Below, in pieces: positions 27,749 to 42,700 of a DNA stretch of 64,000 nucleotides. This DNA comes from Epiperipatus broadwayi (lineage: Eukaryota > Onychophora > Udeonychophora > Euonychophora > Peripatidae), in the NCBI GenBank assembly GCA_028023455.1, contig JAQFVV010006197.1, positions 18,971,254 through 19,035,253 on the forward strand, read 5' to 3'. The number at the start of each line of letters is the position of its first letter. Position 1 is the stretch's first letter. The position numbers and the translations under genes are program-made. The notes under the pieces are model-generated. The model was not told the origin of the DNA. It saw nothing but the letters and a program-made list of their open reading frames with translations, and did not search any database.

Positions 27749-30700
27749 CTAAAAAAAGAAAAACAAAAAACCCCTAATTATTGCAAAATCAAATATATAT
27801 GTAAGATTTAATTAAAAATAATAAAGGAGAAATAGTTATTGTATCAGCACTACGTATCTGACATCAAATATCAATGTAATTTTTACAGATTAAGAAATAT
27901 CTGACAGAAAGTTGATGTCAATTCTTTTGAGAATAAATTTTCAATGAATTTAACAAGTGTCAAACTTGACGACTAATTAGGGGGAGACTCTGCATTGAAA
28001 ACAGCTGAAATGTTTAATTATCAATCACCAGCCTGATAATTACATTCATTACAGATACACAACAGCCATTAAAAACTTAGAGAAAAATAAATTGTAGACA
28101 AAAAGTATAAATCACAGAGGAACAAATCACCCGAACACTAATTTCTATTAAAAGAATGTTTATGATACAGTTATCATTATGTCACTGCTATAATGCAAAA
28201 ATGATGGAATTATAAGCATAAGTGACAAATGTATTTTATGATTGGACATATCATTTCCATATTTTTTCAAGCACAGTATTTTGCAAAAAAACATTTGATT
28301 CAGTTAATAGTATAGATATATGCCATTGTTTGAAATTTGTTAGTTGTTCAAAATTTATTCACTTTACAGCTTCCATCATTACAGCTTCCATATGATGGAA
28401 GCGAGGAAGTGTTATTGCTACAGGCGGGAAATCTGATGCATTTGAAATGAAAACTGATGTTAAACAATAATGAAATTATTTATAGGCAGGTTAATCAAAC
28501 ACACATCAAGATGTGACACAAGTACAGTGGAATTTTTAATATGAATTGATTAAAAGCAAAAATTAGAACTTCTTGGATTCTGGATTTACAATATGGTGAT
28601 TATGCTATTTTTGTCAGTTCCAAAGACAATTAACAGAATGTACACTTAATGTTTGAATGCAACATGTAAACACTTTGGTTTATTAATTAATGATCAAAAA
28701 AAAAAAAACCAAAGTTCTTTATCAATTTGTGAAGGAAGAAAAATATTCAGCAACTTTTAGTTTGGTTGGTTATCACCTTGAGAACATAAAATAGTTTTAC
28801 AAGTAGAAAAGTGAATTTAGATATTGCAATAAAACACAGACTCCATTCTCTGTTGCTATTTTAATAATTTAAAAGACAGAATATTTCATCACTGAAATAA
28901 TTACTGGAATTAAGCTATATACACTGTTATTATTTTATTTAATTGATTATATGAAAGTCAATCATGGACACTATATCAATTCAAGAGAAGTCTCATTTAA
29001 GAAAACTGTAAAATTTTAAAATTACAATGACAAAAGACAAAATCATAAAACCATTTAACATGTTCTTCAGCTTACTGAATGTGATACTATTAAGCCCACT
29101 ATTGTAGAATCATACATTTGTTAGATTATACATATAGAACAAATGAACAATGGAAGACTTCCTAATAGGATGTTTTGTAGCGTTGTCTATGTTATAAGAA
29201 TTATCTCGAAAGGCATTCTAAAGAAATTCAATGTTAATTATTTCCATTAAAAGATATGGTGGAGAATAGAATACATGGAAAAGCTACAATAAGACATGGT
29301 CTTGAAATTTTTTAGAAAGAAATGTTTTAAAAAACAACATCAATAAAATATCAAATAAACAAAAAATGGACAAACATGTTCTATACATGGATTTATTTGT
29401 GGTTAACAGATTAGTTTGCATAGTAATTACAAAACTGATTTCTAGAATAGTTTTGTTCTTCATTTTCTTTCTATTTTTTTGAGTTGGAATTGGCCACACT
29501 CCTTTGAAGTGTCTGTTCATTATTATTATTATGATATTGTTTTCCAGTAATATCAGTGATCTAACACATGGCTCCCCAATTGTCTGAAGGAAATATTATT
29601 AAAGCCATTTTTGAACAATGAAGTGAGAGGCTGATATCTTTTATTGAATTTACTTTGAACAAGACTTTTGTTCATGAGAATAGATTAGAAACTTAATGCA
29701 AGTATGGTGATTATGTCATATTAGTAAAGATGTCATATGTATAAGTTGGTCTGCAAAGAAAAAAAAGAATAGTGTGAATAAATAGTGTTGAAATCACATA
29801 ACTAAGACTGTCGACTGTCTTCAAAATTTTTCACATGTTAACCAAGATTTAAATTTAACATTTTAAAAGAAATTGGACACCAAAACTTTGACATAAAATA
29901 TGAAATAAATCTGGGAAAAGGATACAAAATTTTGAGAACGCTTGTCTTCTGGCTAATGAATATAATGTCCTGAGAAGTTTCAATTAGAAATGGCTTCAAA
30001 TTCATATCAGTTTTCATTTCAGTAAAGCAGCATTCACAAACAACAATAATTCATGAAAAAAATTATGATGAAAAGAAACTTTTAGTATGTGTAATACACA
30101 CCATCTTTATATTATAGATTTTAATATTTTTTAGTTATTACTGAAGTTATTAATGAATGGTTAGTTACTTGAGAGATCGTGTGATGTTTGAGCACCTATA
30201 AATGCTGGCTTGAGTTTTGATCCAGAGATCTTTAGTTTCTGATTACATATCACTATCAATACATTAAACTGCAAAAGATTATTCATATACTGGCATAGAG
30301 TAATAAAGTGATCATGGAACATTTTATATTTTGGCAGATTTTGCATAATCTAAAAAGTTTAAAAACCATTCAATTAAAGTTTTTGTTTATTTTTGCATCT
30401 TAGTAAGAGTGGAAAAAACAAATATTTGAAAATGTATGATGTATAGGTTAAAAGGATTACCTTTTACATTAGCGGTTTTCATTTCATAGTTTAAAATATT
30501 TAAACATGCAAGTGACATTATGCAATTATTTAAATTGTTTGTGATTTGTTTCATTAACTATTTTGCAATTGGTAAAAAAACATAAGTTATAATTAAAAAC
30601 GTAAGCCATAGCTATATTTTTTATATTAACAGTTTTAATTTCATAGTTTAATATTTAAATAGAAATCTTAACGTTGCTTTGAATAACAATTTGTCCTCAC

Positions 30701-33700
30701 CAGCTCTATATCTTGACAAGTCTTAAATATAATGTAATTGACATTATTGTCAAGAGCAACCATTTAAATTGTTTGATATTTGTTTCATTAAGTATTTCGT
30801 AGATCTCCACGAAGAAATTGTTCATCTCAAATTATAAGTTCAAAGGGAAGATAATTGTAAATAAATGAGACATATCCTGGTGATTAAAAATTTGTGATTC
30901 TTAAAATATTAGTAGTCTTCATGATCAATTTCTTATTTTTAATAAAATAAATAATCTTATAATTAGTTGTACAGTGGGTTGGAGAGTCTTGACATTCAAA
31001 CACACAAGTTGCAGGTTGAATATCGCTAAAAAAAATATACAACTGGAAATCAATCCAGAAATCTTAAGTCCATTATTCTACTACCACTGCACTAGAACAA
31101 AGAGGGCGTTCAGTTATTTTTAATATCAAATCATTAATGCAAAAACATTCTGTGCAGTTTGGCACAAAAGATAGGCACCCAACTTGGGATCAAGAGGTTC
31201 CAGGATCGATTTTGGCACTCACAGGTCCGATACTCTAACTTATAAACTCCCAAGCAATAAAGCCATACAACTTTTTGTTTTAGTATAAAAATAATAACTT
31301 GTTTTTACTATTGTGTTCATCATCAAATACACTTTTCTTAAAACCAAGAATTTGTAACAAATTAAAAACAATTTAACATGAAGTACTTTCAGGTTGGAAA
31401 GATGATATTATACGAAAACAGTGTTTCAACAGTGGATTGAACTTAGTTCTCCAAGTATTCCAATATTCTTCAGCTATGAAGTGTCAATTGCAGATTATTG
31501 ATTGGTTCAATCAAATAAATGTTAAATTATTACTTAAATCGTAAGTTTCCTCATTATGTGTGTAGTTGGTGAGGATTGTGGTTGATAGACTTTTCTAAAA
31601 ATATTTTTAAGAAGTACAATTAAAAACCAGTAATAAAAGAATATAATAAGTATAAAAAATAATTTGTGGATTAAAGAATTAATAACAAGAACCAATTTTT
31701 TTATTTTATAAAAATCTAATTAAAATCTAGGCTGTATTGCTGTACACATGCACATATATCTAAAATCATTCACTATTTATATATCAAAATAGAATATTTA
31801 TTAATTTATCAATAATTAGAATATTTTGCATTATTAAACTTGCACATGTGTGTGCCCATGATATAAAATGATTTTCTGAATTCCAGTTTTCTTTGAAGAG
31901 TTACTTAAAAAATAATCAAATCATTTGTTACTTGAGATATCATTATGACACTCAAGCGCTGAAAGTGTCAAAATCAAGCTGTGATTTAGAAAAATTCTTG
32001 AGTTTGCCAATCTAAATTTGGTTAAGTCATGCAGAGATCATCGGAGATAGCTTGTGGATATAAAATATATAGTTTTGCCAATATTCTGTTAAATATCTTA
32101 ATCTGGATTTTGCAATATAATTCAATTATTAATGTTTAAATATGAAAAATGAAGTAAACTAACCTGAGATATGATATCTCCATTAGCACGTCGCACTTGA
32201 TACAAGTACCGGTACTTTCTATTATCGCAATTAAGCCGCTTTTCTCTAGTTTCCCATGGATGTCGCTGGTGAGGAGACTCTCTTGTTCTTATCCGCTGGA
32301 CATTCATTTTTCTTCTCTTTTTGGCAACCATTACTAAAGAGAATGGAAGAAAAAAAATCAGGAAATGAATATATTAGGCATATAATAATGAAAGAAAAAA
32401 AAAGTTTTAAAAATTAAAAACATGAAAATAGTGTATCACAGGCATAGTTTATCAACTTTGGTGACTTCATCATATCTTTGCTTTGAGCACTTCTTTAGTG
32501 CATAATATTTACAATAGTAATAGTAGAAGTCTAATTAATGGAAACATCCTTCAAAATTAAAATGTATGAAAAAAAAGTCCCAAGAAAAAACAAGTTTTTT
32601 GGAACATTTTTGAAACTTGGCGATATTACAAAATCATTATATTTATGTTGTTAATTAGACAATGCAAATGAGTTTTAACATTTGTGAATATAGAAGATAA
32701 CTTGGATATCTCTCCCATTCATGAAATACCTCATTATCATAATATATTTGAAAGGTTCAAGGAAGAGTTTTGATAAAAAAAAAAAATTATCATGAATCAT
32801 ATAGACTGGAAAAATCTTTTACTATAGCAAATACAGCAGGTATAAATTAATAATAGCATTATCAAAGAAGGGGGCAATCTGATTACTTATGCTGATATGG
32901 AGATAATAATGGTTTGAACAGAAAATATTAAGTAAATATGCTCCACCCCATTCAATCTTCTCTTTGAATATGTGGTGAGAATTGACCATTACAAATCGTT
33001 AATAATAATAAAAAAAACATTAGTAATAAAAATATTGTTTTGTCATTCTATATTGAATTAAATTAAATAAAATTTTGAATATGAGAAGAAATTAGATTGA
33101 ATGGAATAGACATACCAGAAATGGGATGCATTATTTGCATTCGACATTAAATTTTCATTTCAATATTATAGCATTCAGATTTCTGCAGCAAACAATAGAA
33201 AAAAAAATTGAAGAATTGTATAAAGATATTCAATAATAAATTGATTATAGTATCTCATATTTTAAAATAGTAACACTAATGGTGTGCTTTAATGCCTACT
33301 TACAAGTTGGCATTTGTGGATGTTTCTGCAGCACTCTATGAATTTTAGTGGATTGGATATCTATAATTAGAACTATCAATTATGTTTACTGAAATCGGTC
33401 AGATATTAAAGTAGTGAGTGAATGGTTTACTTTTATAAATCTGAATCTGATCAATCAGAACCATCAATTATGCTGGCTGCAGCTGGACAGATATTGAAGT
33501 AGCAAGCCAATGCAAAAAATGAATATAAACTATATATTCATGATGAATTATTAAAAGAAAAGCTTTTTTGCCATTTTCCATTCATTAGCTAATAAAAGTT
33601 AATTATTTTTGGGATTTATATGGCAGATGTGAATGTATTTCAGATATTGTAAAGAGCCTGAAGAAATAAATTGTCACAATAAGAAATGAACAAATTCAAG

Positions 33701-36700
33701 TCCAAATTGGTAAATAGTAGTAATATTGGCAAAAAAAAATTAATGTGAGGTAAGAATTTATCAAAAAGAAAATTAATTAGAGACTTATGGAAAATTCTTA
33801 TCTAAAATATATTATGATATAATAAATATCTCTGTAAGAAACCTGATAAGATAATATAGAGACACTTGCTGAATTATAAAAAAAGTTTGCTATTAATGTT
33901 TAGGAAGATAATATTGAAGTAAACTTTGCTATGAAAGAAGCCATTAATGACCCAGAATATACAAGTTTACTACACAAAAATTTACATAATTTTTGCAATT
34001 GATTTGAGCAAATTATATGAAAGATAGACCATCAAGATATAGAGTGATCAATAAATTTTTGTCACATATACTCGTTGCAGCATATTTTTATTATAATCTT
34101 CCAGTTCATCAAAATATCATCTCCCCCTTGTGAAGCTATATAAAAATATCAAGTGTATCTGTCCTCATTAAGCTATTTGGATATTCACAAAAGATAGATC
34201 AACATCATTAACTCAACAGTATGGCAGAAAAATTGGATGACTATAGGAAGGTAGTGATTCAAGTTGAAAATATAAAAAATTTACCTGTCTTCCATACAAT
34301 TAGAATCTAAAGGTGAGATCAGTAACACCAGAAAAAGAACAGTGGATAATACCACTTGAATCATTGTGCAATCTACTAACCTCTGCTATTATTAACAGTT
34401 GTTTGTATTTGGAAAAGTTTAAATAAAGTTTGAAATTTTATAGACATTTAATGATAGATGATGGAAATAGTCCAGCATATTATTATAACAATGTTTAAAA
34501 ATATTAGAAATTGTAGTATTTTTATATCATGATTTAGTATGCTCTTAAGTCAATTACTGTAAAGACAAGTTTGGAAACTAATTTTCACCATTGTTGTGGA
34601 TAAAGTGATTTGCAAGATAATTTAAATTTAAGAATGTGAAATAATTTGACATCCGAGTGAATGAAACAACCATACTGAATAAATAATTTAATTATTCATT
34701 ATTTACTTTGTTGGATTGTAAAAGTCTAACCTTGCTATCCTATATACATATTTCAGTAAAAAGTATAATTAAATGTGTGATCATTATGCTTCCAAATGAA
34801 TCATAAAATTATTCCATATTTATGAGATGTCTCAATTGCTAATTATCTGGTCAGAAAAGTTTAGTTTGTGCTTAGCAATGAAGTCTGGTAGCAAATTTAT
34901 TGGCATAATGATATATATCAATCATAAATGACTGTTGATTATATAATTCATTATATTATATTCTCTACATATTACTGAAATCAATCTGTATACAGTAAAT
35001 AGTGAACTAGTCTGACCAAATAAATGTTCAAATGAACCAAAAAAATGTTGAACATTTAATAAGATGTACTTCTAAATGTTTCAAAAATCAGGAGACTTGC
35101 AGTACTTTTGTACCAAGCTCATGGTTAGAATTAAATAACATTAAATAAAAGAAGCCATATATTACATCAAGTCAGGTACATGGCCATTTTGGAGTGAATG
35201 TACTGGTGAATATTCTATTTAAATAAAAGTTTGAAAATCCATCTTACTCAGCATCAAACATTTTTGAGTTTATGTTTATACATATACACTGTATACAGAA
35301 AACAAATGAATTAATTTGGATTTTGTCACACATAAGATTAAAACAATTTGAAATACTATTTATAATGGCAATAATATAATCCTGCTCTCAATGTTGCAGT
35401 TCTCCATATTTTTCTACTACTGGTTTAGAGATGGAAATAATATTAAATGTAGAAAATAAAATTATTTTATATTCACATTTCACTTTAAAAATAAATATAT
35501 TTCTTTACCTGAATATTCAATTATTTATGGTAGTTTTACATATTTTAGTTTTTTTTTTTTAATTAAATAATTATAAAAATATTAATTAGATGTTTTATGT
35601 CAAACATAAGTATAAATAAAATACAAAGTACTTACGGTCCCTGTGATCAAAACCTCTGCTGGTTGCTTTAATCTGTATGAAAGTGCCAATAAGAAGCATG
35701 AATGGCCAGATAGAGAAGATAAGCCAGCTGAACCAGCAAACTGGCTGTGAGTATTGTACCCGTACTCGGTCCCACACCCAGTAGACCATGATAAATTTTT
35801 CAATAAAATAGTCCACGCTAACTGCGATCATAGCACCACCAAACACACTGGTGCCGATTATTGTAAACAACTTCTGCCACTGCAATGTTAGAGTAGCGAA
35901 GATGAGCCCGGAGCCAAAAATTGTACCTAAAGAAATCCAGATGGTTGATGGATGATAAGCAATCTCCATAAACATAAGGACAATCACTCCAACGAATAAT
36001 CCAAGGTGGAAGCCCGTCATGAACAATCCTACATATTGTACGAGCATTGTGATTAATCCAAATAAAATACCTGCTCCTAAAGCAACGCCTGCATTTCCTT
36101 CTATAGGCAGAAGATCCTCTTCTAAACATATTAGGTACACGACAATGGACGCAAAAATAAATCCAGTTAAAAACATAACAGCTTTGAAACAACGATACCC
36201 TAAAAAATAATAATAATAGCGATATGAAAATCCATAGTAAATATTAAAGGTAAATATAAAAATAGGATATTAAAAATTGTAGTAATAAAACAACAGAGGT
36301 TTTTGAAATGATAGATCCTAGTATTAGGATTTTATCATAGATAATACAGTCTTATTCATTTACATATCATTTCATGTGGAAAAAAAATAGTATTTTCCAG
36401 TTTATATATAATACATAATTAAAATAATCATGCATATATGTATGTTGCAATATTATATGAGGGTGACAATAGTGAGAGATAAAAAAATAAATGTGTTAAG
36501 TTGGATAACTTTTTTAGTTACATTGCCTCTTTAGACAATTTGCTTTTAAATAAAAATGGAAACTTAAATTTAAACCACAGACATATACTGAAAAATGAAG
36601 ATTCAGTCAGCTGATATATATATATATATACAGCTGGGTCTTGTTTTACGCGATAGATAGGTTCCTCAGAAATTACATTGAAAAAGGGGGGATGCGGTCT

Positions 36701-39700
36701 GTGATTTTTCAAAATTCGCATAAAAGCAAAGCACCAACGTAAAATTACTTTAAAATTCGCGCAAAAAAAAATATAAGGAAATAAAATATGACTAATAAAA
36801 AATTTCAAATTTGAAAAAAAATGATACAAGACAAACTTTTTTTAACTATAATATTTAATTTTATTCAAAATAATATATTTTTATGTATAATTTACAGTAC
36901 AGTAATTTACATTTTTTTATACACGTTTTAATTATTATCGCTATTTGCCCAAAAACACGTTTGTTTGCAAACTAGTAAAAAATCAGATTCTCATGTGATG
37001 TGATGTGATGTATTTGGCTTCTCCTTAAACGAAGTCAAGAATATCTCAGCAATTATTCTCACAAGAGGAAATACAACTAGTGCCAAGTTCACTCTCATGT
37101 TGTGTTAATGGCTTTCTGTTGATGACGATGATTTTATTAATTGTTTATGAACTTAGACTTATGATAATAAAATGACATTTATTCTCCACTGCTGGGAAAA
37201 ATTTAATTAAAACTAACAACTAAAAATTAAATTCTTATTTTTGTCTTTAATTTTCAATTCCGTTTAAAAATCAAATTTCGTTTTACATCACATTAATTTC
37301 AAGTCGCCTGTAAGTAATTTTTAAATTGTTAATTACAATTAAAAATCAGATTTTAATTTTTAATTATGCCCACTGCTATTACTGACCTTTTAAAAATAAA
37401 CTTGTGGACACTAAATGATTAATAATTGATTACGTTCTTTTTTAAAAAGCAAAAACAGAATGTGATTTAAAATGCAAAATTAACACACACAATGTTTGAA
37501 CAAATTTACATTATAATCTTGTAAAATTTAATGTGTGTATACATAAAATGTGGAAATCATGATTTTAATTTCATTATTGCATAAAATCTTACTATTATAA
37601 AGCACTGAAAATATTGAAATTACTAAGATGAAAGTAGAATTCCAATAATGTGCTATTACTTTCAATATAACGTAAGTGCGCGAAATTTATTATTTAAAGT
37701 AATAGCGCATTATCGGAGGTCGACTTCCAGTGAAACACGAATCGCGTAACTTCAAAATCGTGTTAAATAAGTCTGCAGAAAAAGAGACCCAGGTGTACAA
37801 ACATACCCATAGCTAAATTGACTATTATATAATATTTGAATACATACAGTATCAAGTTGAAATTATAATCTTGAGATTTGGCTAAGGATAAATAGTGTAA
37901 ATGTTTGGGGAGTACTTTGTTTATATATTAATGAAAAATATATGAGTAGGTAAAATAATAGTCATGTGATGATGACTTGAAGAAACAACAGCAATAATAA
38001 AGATGATAATATTAATAGACATATATATATATGAATATTTAAGAGTTGAGAACATTCTTTCATATGCTTTAAGGAAAAGATAAACCATCTCAATAAATGA
38101 TAGATGTAATCTGATAATAATTACACACATGATAAAATCAAGGAGCACAGTTGTGAAAGCCATGTACAGTACTTTTTTACTTCACACAAGGGAAATAGTT
38201 CTAGAAATATTAATTTAGTTTATTTAATATATTAGGTATTAGATCTGCTGCCAGTGTGTGCTGTATTAAAAAGTGAGATTTTTAACAATATAAAAAGTAT
38301 AAATTTGCATACAAAAATAAAAACATTATGATACTAAATAAAAGCAAGTTGTGACTTTTTAATATGGTATTCTGCCATCACAAATATGGGCAGCAGGTCT
38401 AATACTAAGTACCACATTATTAAAAAAATATCAATCAATGTGTTAACACTGAATAAACTATCAAATAAGCAAAATAATGCTGCATTGAAAATTTTATAAA
38501 ACGGCCATATTGGAAGTACAGCAGGATTAACCTAAAGAGGAGTAATTATATACTTTTTCATTTTGCTACAAAACTGAAATTTGAACTTTAGCTTCCTATT
38601 ATTTTAGTATTTACATTTAAATTAAAGCAAAAGAGAAAAGAATCATTTTAATTAATAGAATGTACATGTTATCTTTATTTTTGATGTATTTTGTGATCAA
38701 AGTTTTTTAATATTAATTACTTAATGAACAAAATATTATTTTGGCAAAAATGTTTACATTTGACCATTGATAAGATTTTGTTTTGCAATTCTATTATGAA
38801 AATATATAAAAGTTAGATAATATTATATTTCAATAATGTAAACTTATCTATTATTTTTAGTAGCTTTTTTTTTGCTGCATATGATTAAAAAATTTTAATT
38901 ACAGAATGAATAAAGGGTTGAGAAGGTGGGCAATAATATTATTATTTTATCTTAAGAGGAAAACATTTTATAATATCAGCATCATAATATGTAATACAAA
39001 ATGATTACAATTTTTCAAAGATCATGAAGTAAATAGTTGTTTTGAAGTAGTAGGCATAAATTGGAATATTATCATTTCAACAAATTTTGTGCGTAAAGAG
39101 TTCTCCATGTTGAGAGAGTAAGATTATATAAAATTAATTAAAGTTTTAATTTAATTAGGATTAAAGTATAAGCAATTGCCATGTTACTACACTTTACAAA
39201 CTTCTTGCAAAATGAAAATCTATAAAATCTTTTTAAAAAAGTGATACTTTCTTGTACATTTAAAAAATTTGATTAATCTCAAATTATCTCTAGAAATTTA
39301 AAAAACACAATAATATTAGTTACATAAATTTCTTTTTATCATGCACGATTGAAGTTTTTGTTTTTTTGAAGCTTCGGATAAAATGTAACAATGTATGCAC
39401 TTATGGTATATTAAGCAAAATTCTGCACACCATATTTGGAAAGAATAATAAAGGAAGAATAAAATGTATATGCTTTAAACATAAATTGAAGAAATTTTAT
39501 TAATATAAAACAGTTACTGGTATACCGCTCAGAGAAGAAAAAATGGTTGCCCGAATATCATAAAATTTGCAAAATTTAATGTTTTTTGTTTGTTTGTTTA
39601 CATTTTTCTTTATATGGCATGTTTATATATGTGCTTATGTATATACATTGTCTAAAATGCAGTTAGCAATGTATATTTGCTCATTTAATTTGTATCAATA

Positions 39701-42700
39701 TTATTATTAAATAATTGAAACAAATTATTATATAATTTATTTTAATGAGTACTAAACTCTCCATACAGTAGTGCCACCAAGTGCAAGCCTTAATAATCAA
39801 TGGATGCAGGAATGTTTGTGCATAAAATCCCTATTTAGTGTCTATTCATCCAATATCCCCAGACTAACTTTTAGCTTGTGGCTTTCATCAGTGAGAAGTC
39901 TTAGATTGAGAGCACTGCACCTAGATCTTAGTATCACTTTTTACTTATTTGGTTAACTATAAAGCTATTTGAATGAAAACACCATAACATTTCCAATCCA
40001 AGCTCATTATACATTTTGGTGTTTTTGGTTTTTCAAAAGCCACAGTCTCCATTATCCTATGTCAGGAAATGTTATGGTGTTTACATCTTGGGCTCCTAGC
40101 TTTATAGTTAACCAAATAGGTAAAAGGAGGCTACTGGAGGATTGCATCACATCCTAAGATCTAGGCACAGTGCTCTCCATCCAAGGCTTCTGACTGATGA
40201 AATCCACAAGCTAGAAACTAGTCTGGGGATGTTGGATGAGTAGATACTAGATAGGGATTTTATGCACAAACCTTCCTGCAACCATTGATTATGAAGGTTT
40301 GCACCTGGTAGCACTACTGTACGGTTCCTGATTGATGAAATCCGCAAGCTAGAAACTGGTCTGGGGATGTTGGATGAGTAGGTACTAGATAGGGATTTTA
40401 TGCAAAAACCTTCCTGCAATCATTGATTATGAAGGTTTGCACCTGGCAGCACTACTGTACGGAGAGTTTAGTACTTTTATTAACAGCATTAATAAACATA
40501 TGAAATGGTGATCATGTGATATTTTGATAATTTATTTTATTAGAAAGATATATGGATGTCTTGATTTTATATTTTGGATTAAAGATGAAATAACAAGATG
40601 TTCTGATTTTTTCAAAATAAGTTGTTTGAAATATAATCAATTAATTGTATATCATTTTAATTACAATTATAGCTAGAATACTTTAAAATTAATTTTAAAG
40701 AAGTCCTATTTTAAAACTTAATCAAAATTTGTAATTTATAAATATATTTAAAATTAGATGATTTATAAGAGTACTTTATATAGAATCTCCTGCCAGCGCC
40801 TCAACACGCTTGTAATTTTGTTATAAAAAATTACAGTAAAACATAACAAAATAAATTATCGAATCACATTAAAAAAATCTTACAGAAGACAGCATAGTAA
40901 ACAGTATGCCAAATTGTTATTTATTAGTCATAATCTCTTTTGCTAGCCTTTTATATATCAACAAATTCAGATATGAACAATTTGCAAGAATGGAATTAAT
41001 TTTATTTCAAATATTCACAACAATAATGCAATTTTGAGATTACTTTATTGTTATGAATATTTAAAAGCAAATTTTATTCTTGCAAATTGTTGATATTCGA
41101 ATTTGTACATGTTACTGCCAAAGTATGAAAATCAGGCATTGTGTAGAATGCCTAGACATTCTGTATATTAGACAAAGTTATAAAATGTCCATTTTATTTT
41201 GGATATTTTATATACCTTCCCTAGGCATTGTATACAATAACAAGGCATTATTCAGAATGGCAAATAGTATTTCAGCAAAGTATGAAATAAGGCTTTTATT
41301 GAAAAGATGCATGCGAAAATGTAAGATACGGGATTTTTCTAAAGAAAGAGAATAAGATTAATGATGAACTACTTGTTGTGTTTTCTATGACCATCATAGT
41401 GATTCATCAGCTAAAAGTCATATGATTTCTTCTTAGTAGTCATCTTAGCATTTTTCACATCATTTGTCTCAAACGTAAGATAGTTCTTTGTAGAATTGCC
41501 ACGATTCTTGCCCAGAAAATGTAGCTTGTTCAGTCATTTTTTGTGCAGAAGAGCCAAATTGAAATCACATTTTTCTTTTCATTAAACAAAGCCAACAGTG
41601 CAAATGGTTGTGTGTTCTGGCTCTGAGGAGAGCATTGAAAATTACATAACTTCTCTTGTAACACTAAATATCACTGTCTGAGGTATTTTATACTTTGCTG
41701 ATTTGTCTTTTGGCATTCTATAGAATCCCTAGAAAATGTAAGCTTTTTTCATACTTTTGCCAGTAACATATATAATATATAATGACAAGAAATGCCCTTT
41801 TGTTGGCTAATAAATAAACAATTTGAGTGTTAATATTTGTGAGACTTCATAATGCTATTCTTATGTAAGATTTTTTCATGTGATCTAATAGTTATTTTCA
41901 AATTTAATAATATTTTCTCAGCTTTATTGTTTTTAAGAGGTATTAGCTTTATGGAACATATAATATTTTATCTTTATTACTTAATCTAATGTTCTCATGT
42001 AAATTGCATCTTTAACCAATTGCATAAACAGTTAATATGTGTAAGTTATTAGTATGAAAGTTAAATTAATTCTGAGCTTGTATTTTCAACAACTTAAAGG
42101 ATGAAACAAAAGATTAGAGTATTTACAACATTTCTATAAGTTGCAATAATAATATTTATAGCCTGCTGCACAAATCTGGAATTATTAACAAAAGCTTTAG
42201 CATGTGTATTAAGCACTATTGTATCTAAATCATAATTTGTTCCAAAATCTCTCACTATATATATTATTAGTGACTAAGAAATATTACCTTCATGAGGTTA
42301 TTTTTTCTTATGAAGCAATCATACTTTATATACTGTAGTGAATTAATTGAAAATTTAAACATATATTAAACATTATTTGTTTAAAAAACCAAAAATAAGC
42401 ATATATTTAAAAAATATAAGCATTTGGTTTCTTAAAAGATCTATTATGGATATTCGCGGTATTAGTAATAATATCAATCCCTCCCCTTCCCTTACCTAGC
42501 GTGTGCAGTACGTATATACTCGCACATACGCATATATCATAATATATAGATAATGGTATTTAATTAAAAATTTCTGTTACTAAAAGGGAAAGGTTTTATT
42601 AATGTTTGCTCTTTTTTATAAACCTGAGTCCATTAATTATTTAAGTCCCTAAGTTGTAAAGAATCCAAATCAATTTTCCAATTAGACGGTCCCAAATGGG

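Larger units (their letters stand above)
39740..40470. mobile_element. Hammerhead-element complex: one inverted and two tandem copies
   Basis: 39740-39940 is a - strand copy, then an internal region (40008-40068 is the reverse complement of about 3290-3345), then two + strand copies spaced 138 bp apart. The right end GGAGAGTTTAGTACTTTTAT at 40461 is followed by GTGATCATGTGATATTTTG, matching the arm ends of the 2931-3278 copy. The region is thus a head-to-head arrangement around a central non-coding part. Antisense open frames across it are incidental. It lies in TMEM198 intron 1. Confidence 0.75.

Noticed and set aside
36019-36210. Open frame of 63 residues on the + strand
   Set aside because: It is the antisense shadow of TMEM198 exon 2, whose - strand frame is conserved and spliced.
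40147-40419. Open frame of 90 residues with internally repeated peptide (- strand)
   Set aside because: The peptide repeat is only the translation of the 138-nt tandem hammerhead repeat; the conserved pairing is at RNA level.
41080-41355. Open frame of 91 residues in TMEM198 intron 1
   Set aside because: No domain, no splice context and no similarity I recognise; length is not exceptional in this intron.
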